From the NCBI GenBank assembly GCA_022661535.1, contig JAKULF010000001.1:3782001-3846000 (forward strand): DNA of 64,000 bases, written 5' to 3'. The notes under the pieces were generated by a model that ran no database searches, was not told the DNA's origin, and saw only the letters and a list, made by a program, of their open reading frames with translations. This DNA is from Eutypa lata (Eukaryota; Ascomycota; Sordariomycetes; Xylariales; Diatrypaceae). Numbering within the stretch: position 1 is the stretch's first letter; every line of letters begins with the position of its first letter. A program made the position numbers and the translations under genes. Below are positions 48,400-59,438 of this stretch, one piece after another.

Positions 48400-50240
48400 G
48401 CAATTTTTAATTTCTACATTTATTTATAAATAACTTAAAATATAAATAACAGATTAATAATAAGTTAAATATTTCTTTTACGTATTATCTTTTTAACGTT
48501 TTATTTTTAAAATAAAGTTATTATTATTTATTTTTTTTATTTATAATTTAATAAATTAATAACTTATTATTTAAATAATTTAAAAATTATTATATTTTAA
48601 TTATTATATATTCGAAATTATTATTTTTATATTTACTTTTTTCTTTTCTTTTATTTTAAAGTTTATTTTATCGAATAATAATATTAAGTTTTATTAAAAG
48701 TTTTTATATTTTTACTTTAATAAATTAAACGTTTTTTAACTTTATAAATTTTTAATTAAAATTAAATTTAACTTTTTTATATTTTTTAAAATTAACTTTT
48801 TTAAAAATTAACGTTAATTAATTATTATAATCTTTTATAACGATTAATTTAATATTTAAATCGTTAAAAACTTTTTTAATTTTTTAAAATAAAAAATAAA
48901 TAATTAAATTTTTTTTAAAATTTATTAATATTTTTAAACGATTTAAATATTTTAAGATTTATAATAATTATTAATATAAAAGAATTAAATAATTACGAAA
49001 ATTTAATAATTTTAATAATTAAGTTATTTTTTTTTTCGTTATTTATTTAATATAAAAGTTTTTTAAAATAAATTTTTAATTAATAAGTTATATTTTTAAT
49101 ATTTTAAAGTTTTTTTTTATATATTATAAAGTTTTTAAAATTTCGTTTTATATTATTTTAAACGTTTAAAAAAAATTCGTTTTATTAATTAATTTTAAAG
49201 TTTAATTTTAATAACGTTTTTAAAATTAATATTAAAATTTTTATTTTAAAATAAAAAATACTTTTATATTAAATAATTATTATATATATAATATATATAA
49301 AAATAAAAAAACTTATATAAATTTTATTAATTAAATAAATTTATATAAATTTTTTCGTTATATAATTATTATAATTATTAAAAATAAAAAGTCGTTATTT
49401 TCGAAAATTAATAAATTTTATATAAAAAATAAATATTTTTTTTAATTATTTTAAATCGATTTTTATATTCGTTTAATTATTTAATAATATAATAAAATAT
49501 AAATTTTTATATAATTAATTTTTTTATTTAAAAATTATTATTATATATTAACGTTATTAAAAATAATTAACGAAAAAAATATTTAATTATTAATAAAAAT
49601 ATAAATAATTATCGAAATTTATTTACGTTTATAAGTATTTTTTTAAAAAATAAACTTTTTAAAAATTTTATTAAATATAAAAATATTATTTTTTATATTT
49701 TTTATTATTTTAAATTCGTTAATATTTTATTAATTATATATAAATATTATTTAAACTTTTTTTAAAATTAATTAATTAAATAATACGTTATTAATAATTA
49801 TTATAATTTTATTTAAACGTTTATAATTAATAATATAATTTTTAAAAATTTATATTTTAAAATAACGTTTAAAAAAATGCGTTATTTATTTTTTATTTAA
49901 ACGTTTAATATTTTTAAAGTTTAAAAATAAACGTTATATATATATTTAAAATTAAAAATAAAGTAATATATATTTTAATTTATTTTAAATAACGATTTAT
50001 TTAAATAAATCGTTTTTTAATATTTAAATAACTTTTATAAAATTTCGTTATATTTTTTTAAGTTTTTATATTTTATATTTAACGTTATAAATAAATGCGT
50101 TTAATTTAATATATTTTAAAAGTTATTTAAATAAATTCTTGATTTATTATATCGTTAATTATTTTTTAAACGTATAATTAAGTAATAAAATTTATATCGT
50201 TAAATTTATCGGAAATTAATAAATAAGAAGATATGTTTTG
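48400..50240. mobile_element. Second RIP-degraded AT-rich block
   Basis: About 1.8 kb of nearly pure A/T with surviving CpG and CpT, the same texture as the retrotransposon at 27083-34459. No coding frame survives. I could not find direct or inverted terminal repeats, so it may be a fragment. The borders are gradual: the left edge lies just after the Ser/Lys-rich gene and the right edge fades into normal DNA near 50240. Confidence 0.6.
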
Positions 50241-50610
50241 TTTTAAAAAGAAACGTTGTTTAAAGGTAATATTTATAAGTGAAGTTGAAGTTAATGCGTA
50301 AGTATTTCGAAGATTCGAGTGGGGCGTGAGGGGGGTGGTGCGTGAGAGGGGTGTTTGATTTATAGAGAATATTATAAATTGATAATAAAGCCATCTTTTA
50401 AGGAAATCAATTCGCGTGAATGTGTACAAGTGTGAGTTTTATAAGGCAAGAGAGCAGTTCCCGCGCAAAGCAGCGTTGTATTTATTGACTGAACAAAGGA
50501 AGCAGCAGAACGGGTCAAGGAGTATTATGCTGGACCAACGCGAAGTAATCTAAATAGTGCAACTAGACCACTCTAACTTGCTCCACGAGCACATACCTCT
50601 TGATACTAGC

Positions 50611-52350
50611 TTACCAAATCCACTTCCACTTTCTCACCAACTCAACCCTGTGTCCATCAGGAGTTTCGTCAGTTGCACCAGTTACAAGAGGACCGGTATC
50701 ATCCTTCTCCAACTTCTTATTGCTAAAGAAGTACCAGAGCCCTTGTATAATCGTCAGCACAATCACAGCAGCGCCCAAGGCCAAACATGCCGTAAACGCG
50801 TTCATGTATAGCGGTGCATCTTGGGTCCGGAAGACTTGACTGCCCGCAATGCCACCAGTATTGGCACCCATAATTATCATGCTATTAGTCAAAGTTAGTT
50901 GGTTATCAGCTATTGATTATCAAAACAGAGAATAGAACTTACGCCATGGCCACGCTACGCTCCTGTGGGCGCTGGCAGTTTACTGACAGCCACCCCACGT
51001 TCAAAATGTGGACGACAGTGTTCATAGCCAGGGAGAATACCACGGCAGCATACCTCCTACCAGTGGACCACTTTGAGCTCTCCCGCAAGCAAGTAAAGGC
51101 TATGACACTCCAGACGCCACCAACTAACAACCCGGGAGATCTTCTTTGGGTTTTGTCGCAAAGCCAGCCGAGGGTCACAACGACGATGACAGCAATGAAA
51201 TGCCCGACACTGGACATGGCGTTTGCCCTCACAGTGTCATACCCAAGACTCTTGATAACGCTGGGGCCGTACGTGTTAATGGCATTGACGGGGATAGTAG
51301 CGGTAATAGAGATGATGATGTGCATGAGGATCCTAGGGTTTCTGACCGTGGCCCAAACGTCCCTGCCGGAGATGTGGAGCTTGTTCGCGACCTTGGCCGG
51401 GTCATCGAGTAGCACACGCCGTGTTAAGATGTAGGTTTCTCGCTGGCTGAAATACGACCAGCGACCGAAGCTAATGAGAGGCGACCCATTGCCAACGGAT
51501 GGGGGAAGAAGGAGCATGAAAATGATGCCGATTCCGATCGTAATGCAACCTTCGACTGTACACGGTGACAATGCATTAGGTGCAGTTCAAAGGTATTAGT
51601 TTAAGGATTGAGTGAACTTACTGATAAATAGCCATCTCCAGCCAGCAATTCCATATCGGTCACCCATACTAAGGATACCGGCACCAATCAGTGAGGTGGT
51701 AGCCGTCGAAATTAAATTGCCGAGGAAGAAGAGTGAGACTCGCAGGTTGGTTTCCGACTTCTTGTACCACGTGGACATCGTGTAGAGAGCACCTGGTATG
51801 AAACCAGCTTCACACAGACCGAGCAGTATGCGAGTGACTAGATAGCTTCCATAGTTCGTCATGAAGCTCTGGAACGTAGCTACCAAGCCCCAGGCGACAA
51901 TTTGCGTTGATAGCCACCTTTGGGGACCAACCTTCTGCAGCAAGATATTGGATGGAATTTCTAAAAGCACAATCCCCATTGATAGCAAAGCGTTGCCGGT
52001 GTTGATCTGGTTGGTCGTAACGCCGAGGTCTTCGGTGATCGTGCTCGTTAAAGCATTCGATATGTTTCCTCTATCCAACTGTAAGGCGAAGAATGCCAAG
52101 CCTAGGATCGGGAGTAAAATAAAGTCCACTCTAGATACCGGTCAGTGAATTGAGCATGCGAATTGAGTCCACACTAGTGATGCTGGAATGAACTGGTAGG
52201 GCAGTGTGTGTCTTACTTCCGCGTCGCTTGGCGCTCTTCTGCCTCAGTCCAGTCTGCCACCGGTGAACTCTCGACATTGATAGGAACCAACTCCTCATCC
52301 CCATAACGGTCGCCCTTGTCGGGACTGTCGCTAACCTCTTTGATTCCCAT
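50611..52350 (-). CDS. MFS transporter, Dal5-type anion:cation symporter
   Basis: Predicted plasma-membrane importer of the allantoate/nicotinate/vitamin permease group, 508 residues. Minus-strand exons are 52350-52217, 52130-51622, 51555-50943 and 50881-50611; introns are 86, 66 and 61 nt. Family blocks include FALQLDRGNISNAL on the first helix, IPSNILLQKVGPQRWL, GLCEAGFIPGALYTMSTWY and WRWLFI. Late blocks are NVGWLSVNCQRPQERSVAMA and GANTGGIAGSQVFR. Start chosen at Met 52350, which gives a typical 45-residue cytosolic tail; the ATG at 52449 would add 33 residues. The substrate is unknown. Its 3' end faces the second RIP block. Confidence 0.87.
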
Positions 52351-54618
52351 TTCGGACTCAGAAAATGTAGGCGAGTGATCTGGGAGTGGCGCGTAAGCTA
52401 CGTGAGCTCTGTCAACCTTGGAAATATATAGGCTTCGAAGAGATCGCATGTCTCTGTCTCGAGATGGCCAATCGGACGGTCGCAAAGCCGAGTACCGCAC
52501 TTGTGGAATGGTTTGGACGCAAAGCAACAGACTAAGAATCACATTTATAGTCCAAGATCCAGTCGCACACCCACTTTCCGATAAGAAACGGCAATGGTTC
52601 GCCTGACGTGCTACGAAGTAAACTTGCGTGATGGTTAGCCGCGACGCTCGTGTATTTGAACTAATACGATCTTGACGGATTACTGTTTCAGAAGGTAAAC
52701 AGGTTGGTTGACGCCGTACGCGTACTTAGCGGGGATGGTGGGCGATCACGCAATCGATGGCTGCATGATGCAATCTACACCATTCGTAAGATGAGCATCC
52801 AAGCTTATCAAAAGGCCACCGACCGGGATTGGAGATCATTGTCGCTTTTAGACACAGAGGCTCTGTACTTAGCAATGATCTCACAAGCATCATGTCAATG
52901 CATTCTCAATATCGAAGGATTGATGTCCGTTTGCAAACGACCCAAACTCTCGCCATGGGGGTGATATTCCCTGCCTCGAAAATCATCGTCAACGCAACCC
53001 TGGGCAGTATCAAATCGACTAAAATTTTCAACTCAATGCACGGATAGATATATCATCGTCTGGAAGATCGAAGAATATCTGACACTGACACTGAAAGGGT
53101 CGCATGTTCCAAGGAGAACTAAGATAAATCCTTATGTGAAGTATTATCATAAACATCCTATCCCAACAGTCAATTCAAGGTTATACCATGGAGCATCTAA
53201 ACTCGAATAGAGCACGATTGAATAGAACGAATGACTGTGCCCCTGAATTCTAGGTGTATCTTCGGTCACTATGATATATATTCAGGGGTAGCATGCAACG
53301 TGACGTTTCAGAAGCACAATATCAGCACGGCTGCACGGGGAACATGCTTATCTCCATATATTGTGTAAAACTGGAACTGCCATTCAATTTGGTGACATCA
53401 TTCCCATACTCATCTTATCATGTATCAAAAAGTAAGCACCTGCTATCTACGTAGGTTAGAAACAGTTATACACAACTACACTAGGAACAAGAGCGACATA
53501 AGTTATATATAATAATATTCCAAAGGAGGGACTTTCCTTCTAACACTATTGTCTAGAACTAAGCTCGTCTGGCTCGCATGTTTACCGATATCACATCGCC
53601 TATCAGCTATATCACCTAAATAGGGGTTAAACCCACTACCTCGCCCCTGACTGCTGATAGCTAGTATAGATTTCGATTTTCGAAATTCATATTCATTTTT
53701 CACTCAGAACTGGAGTTTTCGCTATTCAGACACATAACAAGCAAGTTCCAATGAGTGTTCTCAAACCAGCCCAGAAAAAAAGAGAGAAGTAGAAAACGAA
53801 GAAAGGCTGGGACACAACAATGTATATAACACGCCGCACTTACTACTAGACGAGGTTTTCCAACTTCCCACTCTCGACGGGCTTGTACTTAAATCTGCTC
53901 TGAGTACTGAAGTATGCTAACACGTTTGGCTAGCTTCTCGGATAGCTATACAATATACTAAAAGCACACCGCTCTCTGATTCTCATCGTCGTATCAAAAT
54001 TAAAAGTTATGGTAGTTTGTGAATAACCGAGTTAAGTGTTGATATTACAGATCCTACTAAAGTAATCGACACTCTTTTAAGGGCGTATATCATGTATAGG
54101 TAGGTGAAAAACTACCAAATACTGCCATACTCCTAATTATTACTCCTGATTATTGACCTCAAAACTCGGTGCAAAAAGTAATCACTTCAGTCGAAGATAT
54201 TATTATTTAAACCGAGAACATAAGGTGAGACTTCTCCACCTTAGGATGATTGAGTAAGACATATGTAGAAAGAGTAACCCTGATGTCACCTTACTTCTTG
54301 GCTGAACAAACCCCGCGTAATCACAACGGGATCTAATTGGATCTGTTCGTGGAACGTGTCCTATCCTTGCTTGACGGATTTAAGAGGTGCATATAGAGAT
54401 TATAAATCAATCTGGTTTCTTTTGCCACTTGGGCATCCGTGACAGCGTGGTTCTCAAGTCCGTCAAGAACGGAATCGCAACTCCATACATATTAAATCCT
54501 TAAACACAAGTCTTTATTAATTACTAGGCAGACTGCCGCTCTTCACCACCACTCTTACCTATCCTCGTACCTTGCAACATATCTCCAGTCTCCTTATTGT
54601 CTGTCCTCGCATTAAGAG
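52351..54618. other. Intergenic spacer, divergent
   Basis: About 2.2 kb between the divergent Dal5-type transporter and the hydrolase gene. The frames at 52704-53047 overlap one another and look like nothing known. No repeat family was recognised. The final 100 bases are pyrimidine-rich, as in a fungal leader. Confidence 0.5.
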
Positions 54619-55814
54619 ATGGCTAGTATCACAGAGCACGACGTGACATACAATGCCGACGGCGGCGTGGGGACAAGGAAAGTCCACTATATAGCAACTG
54701 GTCCCGTCGATGGGCCTCTGATCATTTTCGTTCATGGGTGGCCCGCGATTGCTTCCACTTGGAAAGTCCAGTTAGGGACCTTCGCATCCCTTGGGTTTCG
54801 AGCGGTGGCGCCCGACATGCCAGGACACGGCAAATCAGACGCACACAAAGAAATCAGCGAATACTCGACCGAGAGACTGGTTGCAGGTCTGCTGGCGGTC
54901 CTGGGTGACACTGGCCGGGACCAGGCGGTTTGGGTCGCACATGACTGGGGGTGAGCAACATCCCGGTGATACCTATACACGGGAACTTACCACGCCAACG
55001 GGAGACTTGACAAACTCAGCTATCCGCTCAAACATAGCACTGCAATACTAATGTCTGTTGCAGTTCTGCCGTAGTCTCGTCATTTGCTGCACATTATCCA
55101 GAGAAGTGCAAGGCGTTGGTCCTCCTTTCTGTTCCGTATCGGAGCATCGAACTAGGATTGGATGCGCTCGTGAAGACCGTGGACCGCGATCTGTATCCAG
55201 CGGAACAGTATCCATACGGCCCATGGGACTACATGCGCTACTACGAAGAGAATTTCGAGAAGTCCGTTGCATGGTTCGAATCAGACGTCGCTGGTTTTCT
55301 GAAAGCCTGCTATTCGAAACCCAACCCCGGACCTCCCGGTGCGCGGGCGAGTACCGCTGTAACCAGGAAGCAGGGTGGCTGGGCCGGCGGAATCCCGAAG
55401 CCGCCAGCTGCATCAGATATCAAGGCGGAGTCTCTGATCGACCAGGAGACCTACGATGAACTTGTCGCAGCATTCGAGAGGACTGGGTTTACGCCTTCGT
55501 GCGCGTACTACATGAACCATGGAGCAAACTACGCCTACAATAGCAACGTCCCGAACGATGGAGAGCTGAGCGTCCCGGTCCTGTTTGTCCAAACCACTTA
55601 CGATAATACCTGCGAAGCGAAGAAGTCGGGCTTTGGTGACGGGATGCGCAAGGCCTGTAAGGACCTCACGGAGTTGACTCTCGATGCAGGACACTGGGGG
55701 GCGTTGGAGAGACCGAGGGATGTGAACGCGGCTTTGGCTCGGTTTCTCGTCGAGAAGTTACCTGCATTCTGGCCGGTATCTTGGGATGGTGTGAGCGCGG
55801 AGAAACCTGCCTAG
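54619..55814 (+). CDS. Alpha/beta hydrolase, epoxide-hydrolase-like
   Basis: Predicted hydrolase of 360 residues with exons 54619-54950 and 55064-55814 (113-nt intron, GTGAGC to GCAG). The order of motifs is that of soluble epoxide hydrolases: the oxyanion HGWP in IIFVHGWPAI (about residue 40), the PDMPGHGKSD loop, and the nucleophile Asp in AHDWG, with the elbow completed by GSAVV from exon 2. A cap domain follows with several Tyr-rich segments (YPYGPWDYMRYY, CAYYMNHG), from which the two oxirane-activating Tyr would come. The late DAGHWGALERP gives the catalytic His. Haloalkane dehalogenases share most motifs, but HGWP and AHDWG favour an epoxide hydrolase. No signal peptide is present. Confidence 0.83.
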
Positions 55815-56036
55815 GGGACCGGAGTATGGACCGAATGTAAGTATTACTCCACTGTAATCTAGTTACGGTCTTGTCCGAGTCGGCGGGGTAGTGGACACAC
55901 GGAGGCTATGGCGACGGTAAGTGTCAAGAGAAAAATCAGGCTTCAGCGAGGCAAAAGAGATTACAACCAACTCATTTCTTGTAATGACTCTATAGTCTAA
56001 ATAATGCTCGTGGGTTATCTTGGACAGTATCTCACA

Positions 56037-56667
56037 ATGCCGCTTCTCGCACTCCCCTCCGAATTAATATATCGTACAGCCGTCAATCCGATGCCAACAG
56101 GGTTTGAATATTTTCTACTAAGCTGCCGGCCAATCTATGTTTGTGGACACTCCTTAATCACTGCACACAATGCACGCAAGGAATGGGCATATATTCTGAT
56201 TGGACGGAGCCGGGAGCGTCTTAGACAACTCATCTATAATATCGCCCGTGGTCCTCTCATCCTACGGTACATAGAATCTGTGTGCTTCGTCTATGAATGT
56301 AACATCGACCATGATTCGGCATCTGAGAAGCTTTGGGTACACGGCAGGACAAATTTCGAAACGTTTAAAACTTTGATCAAGACCTTGCCTTATGTAGACG
56401 CAGCAAGTATTGACCACAAGTATCCGGGATTTATATCGATGTTTCTCTTGGCATTCCTGGAGAATCTCGAGTCGCGAGAGCTTAATTTCTACCTTTGGGG
56501 GTAAGACGGGAGGTTATTTTTTGAACATAGCTCCGGGCTCATATCAGCCATGGAGTTTTACGCCCGAGATACTCGTATGCACTTGGGACATGGCTACTCT
56601 AAGCTACATTCGGTCCTTAAGAATATATGATGAGCGAGGCTTCGAAGAAAACCCTCTCCTATTGTAG
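56037..56667 (+). pseudogene. F-box-like protein remnant
   Basis: The ATG at 56037 opens MPLLALPSELIYR, the usual start of ascomycete F-box-like proteins, followed by FEYFLLSCRPIYVCG and, near residue 140, FLLAFLENLE, which resembles the leucine-rich-like part of that family. The frame stops at 56504 after YLWG, and a second frame (to 56667) continues with plausible sequence. Joining them needs a roughly 30-nt intron, which is too short for fungi, or a frameshift. The whole is only about 210 residues, shorter than the usual 400 or more. I read it as a truncated, probably inactive copy. A short functional protein remains possible. Confidence 0.42.
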
Positions 56668-57155
56668 CGGCCAATGTAGTAAAACTCGGCTTACTATTGC
56701 AGTTCTCGGTGTTAAATATCCCTGAGAAATTTTCTACCTTTCCTGTCGTCACCTCTTGTTCTATTGCCTGCCGATATGGACCCGTCTTCCTTCACCTATA
56801 ATTACCTCTGCTGCTCCGTGGTGGGCCCCTTAATTGCTAAGTTCACTCAACACCGCCCAACTTGTCTTCCGCAGCTGGGGCGATTCGTGATTCGATGCCG
56901 ACAGTCGCCAGAATTTAGAGGTTCTTGTTCTACGGAGATTGTCACAACCCAAGATGCTACCCCTGAGTTGTCATATATGAATGCCGCCCTGGAGTGAAAG
57001 GCATAGTGTTGTATTAAATGAAATAAAAGCATAACCCCTTCAAGTAGTAGCTTTGGGTTCAATGAAACTTCTTTTGAATTAACTGGCATCATATCCAAAT
57101 GATGATCAACTCAGCTTCACGTTCGGCAGAAGACTATTATTTCTAGTTGCGACAA
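56668..57155. other. Spacer between convergent remnants
   Basis: No gene recognised. The plus-strand frame at 56764-56997 is short and of ordinary composition; it may be further debris of the F-box-like copy. Confidence 0.4.
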
Positions 57156-58656
57156 TCAAACGATGTGATCATTCGACCTGTATTCATTGTCCTCAGACTC
57201 GGTGCTGTAATAATCGCTACCGTAGTAATCTTTATCATTCTGAGCCCATATGCTGTCCTCACCATCACCAGTAATATCACTACTCTCAGTAACATCACTA
57301 GTAGCATCGGTATCTACTTTTCCGACACTGTAATCGCTACCGTATTTCTCTTGATCGCCAGTCCCTTTCACTCCGAGACCCCACATGGCCTATATGTCAC
57401 TATCATCAGAAATACAACTGCTATCAGTAACATCACTATCAGGATCGGTAGGTTCTTCCTCGGTATCGATGGTTTCTTCGATATGTGCATTTGAGACGGA
57501 CTCGTTACCGCCGTCGTTCACTTCAGTATCGGTAGGTTCTTTCTCGGAATCGATAGTTTCTTCGATAGTTCCTTCGACATGTACATTTAAGACGGATTCG
57601 TGACCGTCATCGTTCTTTTCAACATCGATAATAGGTTCTCTCTCGGTATCGGCGGTTTCTTCGATATGTGCATTTGAAATGGATTCGTCATCGCCGTCGT
57701 TCACCTCATCCTCAATTTCCGGCCCGGCTATCTAGACGTCATTCTGCTCCTCCAAGGGGTTCTCGGGGTCCTCGGGGAGCTCTTTTTGCATCTCTCTCTC
57801 CTTGTCTCTAGTGTCCATCATTTCAAGCCATAGTTGTATCCAGAATTTATGGCGATCTCTTCCCTGATAAACATCACGAGGCTTATAGTCCACCACGGTC
57901 CTCGAATGCTCAAAGTCGATGACGAAGACCCTGCCGTCCTCGCAACACAGGAACTTGTCCAGACGCGTATGATCGTGGATAATTCCCAAGCGGTGCACTT
58001 TTTTGAGGGCGTCTAGGCATGAGTCGTAAGTTGGAGGGCTCGCACGCTTGGCACCCTCAATCCATTCCAGAAGGATTCCGACGACTCTTTCGCCCTCGGT
58101 GACGTGTCCCAGGAACTTGGGGGCGATGCCGCTACCCTCGAGTATCTTGTACGCCAACGTCTCCCTCTCCATCTTGATGGTATAGCGGGGGAAACCGGCG
58201 ATCTTCATCAGGACGGGCTTGGGAAACGACGGGTGGGTGACTAGCCGCAGCTTCCCCTCCCTCTTTGTCTCGACCCCTTTTGGGTAGCGGTTCACTGTGG
58301 TGAGCTCCAGATAATCGATTCTTGTCGGGTGCCAGGCGTTGCTGACGCCGCGAAAGTGCAGCGTCTCTTGATTCGAAAAGTACGGCTTCCCGCTTTGGGG
58401 GTCCTTGCTAATGCGGCCGACGTTCCACGGTCCGACAGGAAATGGCGGAAAGTCGACGGAGACGCCCTTGTCGATAGCGTATTCCCAGCCCAGGGGGTAC
58501 TTAAGTGCCAGGTTCAACCAGCACGTACTTGATGAACTTGTCATCCACTAGAAACCGGCACTTCTGCATCCACTCGCTGCTGCGGGCCTTCATGATGGCC
58601 AGTAGCTCAAAATTGGTAGTTGTAATCATCGTGGCGTGGTTGTCTTGAGAAGACAT
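57156..58656 (-). pseudogene. Decayed kinase-like gene with acidic repeat tail
   Basis: On the minus strand the ATG at 58656 opens a 51-codon frame (NFELLAIM, CRFLVDDKFIKYVLVEPGT) that stops at 58501. The homologous sequence continues in another frame from about 58500 (KGVSVDFPPFPVGPWN, GRISKDPQSGKPYF), as in fungal protein-kinase-like proteins often mislabelled alpha-galactosidase A precursor. This fits a 1- or 2-base indel near 58500; a GTACGT...AAG intron of 62 nt would also join the frames but would delete conserved YVLVEPGT. The catalytic loop reads IIHDHTRLDKFL, where relatives have HGD and a later Asn, so the catalytic Asp and metal-binding Asn appear lost; VIDFEHS keeps the DFG-like Asp. 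After a TAG at 57734-57732, the same frame stays open for an acidic repeat tail, meets a second TAG at 57389-57387, and ends in TGA at 57156. Confidence 0.6.
57390..57704 (-). repeat. Three acidic tandem repeats, coding on the minus strand
   Basis: Translated on the minus strand, three units of 29-32 residues follow the pattern N-D-x-x-x-E-S-x-x-N-x-H-x-E followed by ET-x-D-(T/S)-E-x-EP. The DNA units are about 90 bp and have diverged by point changes and small insertions. They are in the same frame as the kinase-like gene upstream and a further acidic stretch downstream (57386-57156), from which they are separated by single TAG codons. Confidence 0.7.
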
Positions 58657-59438
58657 ATGTGATACCTAGTGTTGTTAGACGTGTATAGTATGGGGGAAGA
58701 TATTAATGGTAGTAACGTGATTCTGCTGTTGCTACGTTGCGTGGGTTGAGATGTTGTGGGCTTAGGTTGTTTGGAATCTCTCTCCATTGAGGCCAACAGC
58801 ACTATCCATATATACCTGCTGATGATAGCGAACCGTACATTCATCTAGATTTAACAGTATTATTAAGAGATAAGATCAATTCTGTTAATTTGTATATATC
58901 CTTTGTTCATATATTGCATAGAGAAAGCGATTGAACGATCGTGGTTGCTGGTATGGTAATCTTAATCTACCGAATTATAATATAGGAACATGTGCTTTGC
59001 CAATGTTTTGGTCGATAGGTAGCTTGACAACAAAAAATCAATGAATGCATTGTCACCTAGGCACAGGAGCATGAATACCCAGCCGTTCTCTTACCCGTCA
59101 ACCACTTCCTTGTAGGCCACATGGGAATCATAGATATAGGAGTTTATAACGAAGACACATTGAATACTTTAACTACATGTTAATATAATGCGAAGTTTGT
59201 TGATGGGCCCTTACATATGTATGGTGCTCCTTTAATGCTTAAGCGATACAGCTACGTAGTTTACCTAATGGTGTAAGAAAATATCAGGCTTTGAGCCGTC
59301 CAAATTACCACAGATATGGGCCCGTTGTTCGTTTGTGGCTGGTAGAGCCTGCCTCAATAGAGTTTCACTATCCGAGTTTTGATCTTAGGTCTCTGCATTA
59401 CTAGATGTTTGGTCCCCATCAGAGACAACGCGGCCCGC
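58657..59438. other. Intergenic spacer
   Basis: Between the kinase-like remnant start and the TRM10 stop. No gene recognised; small minus-strand frames near 58626-58844 show no family features. AT-rich but not RIP-like. Confidence 0.5.

Noticed and set aside
50178..50429. 83-codon minus-strand frame at the edge of the second RIP block
   Set aside because: It runs from RIP-altered into normal sequence and has no conserved features.
52704..53047. Two overlapping plus-strand frames
   Set aside because: They have ordinary composition, contradictory frames and no recognisable motif.
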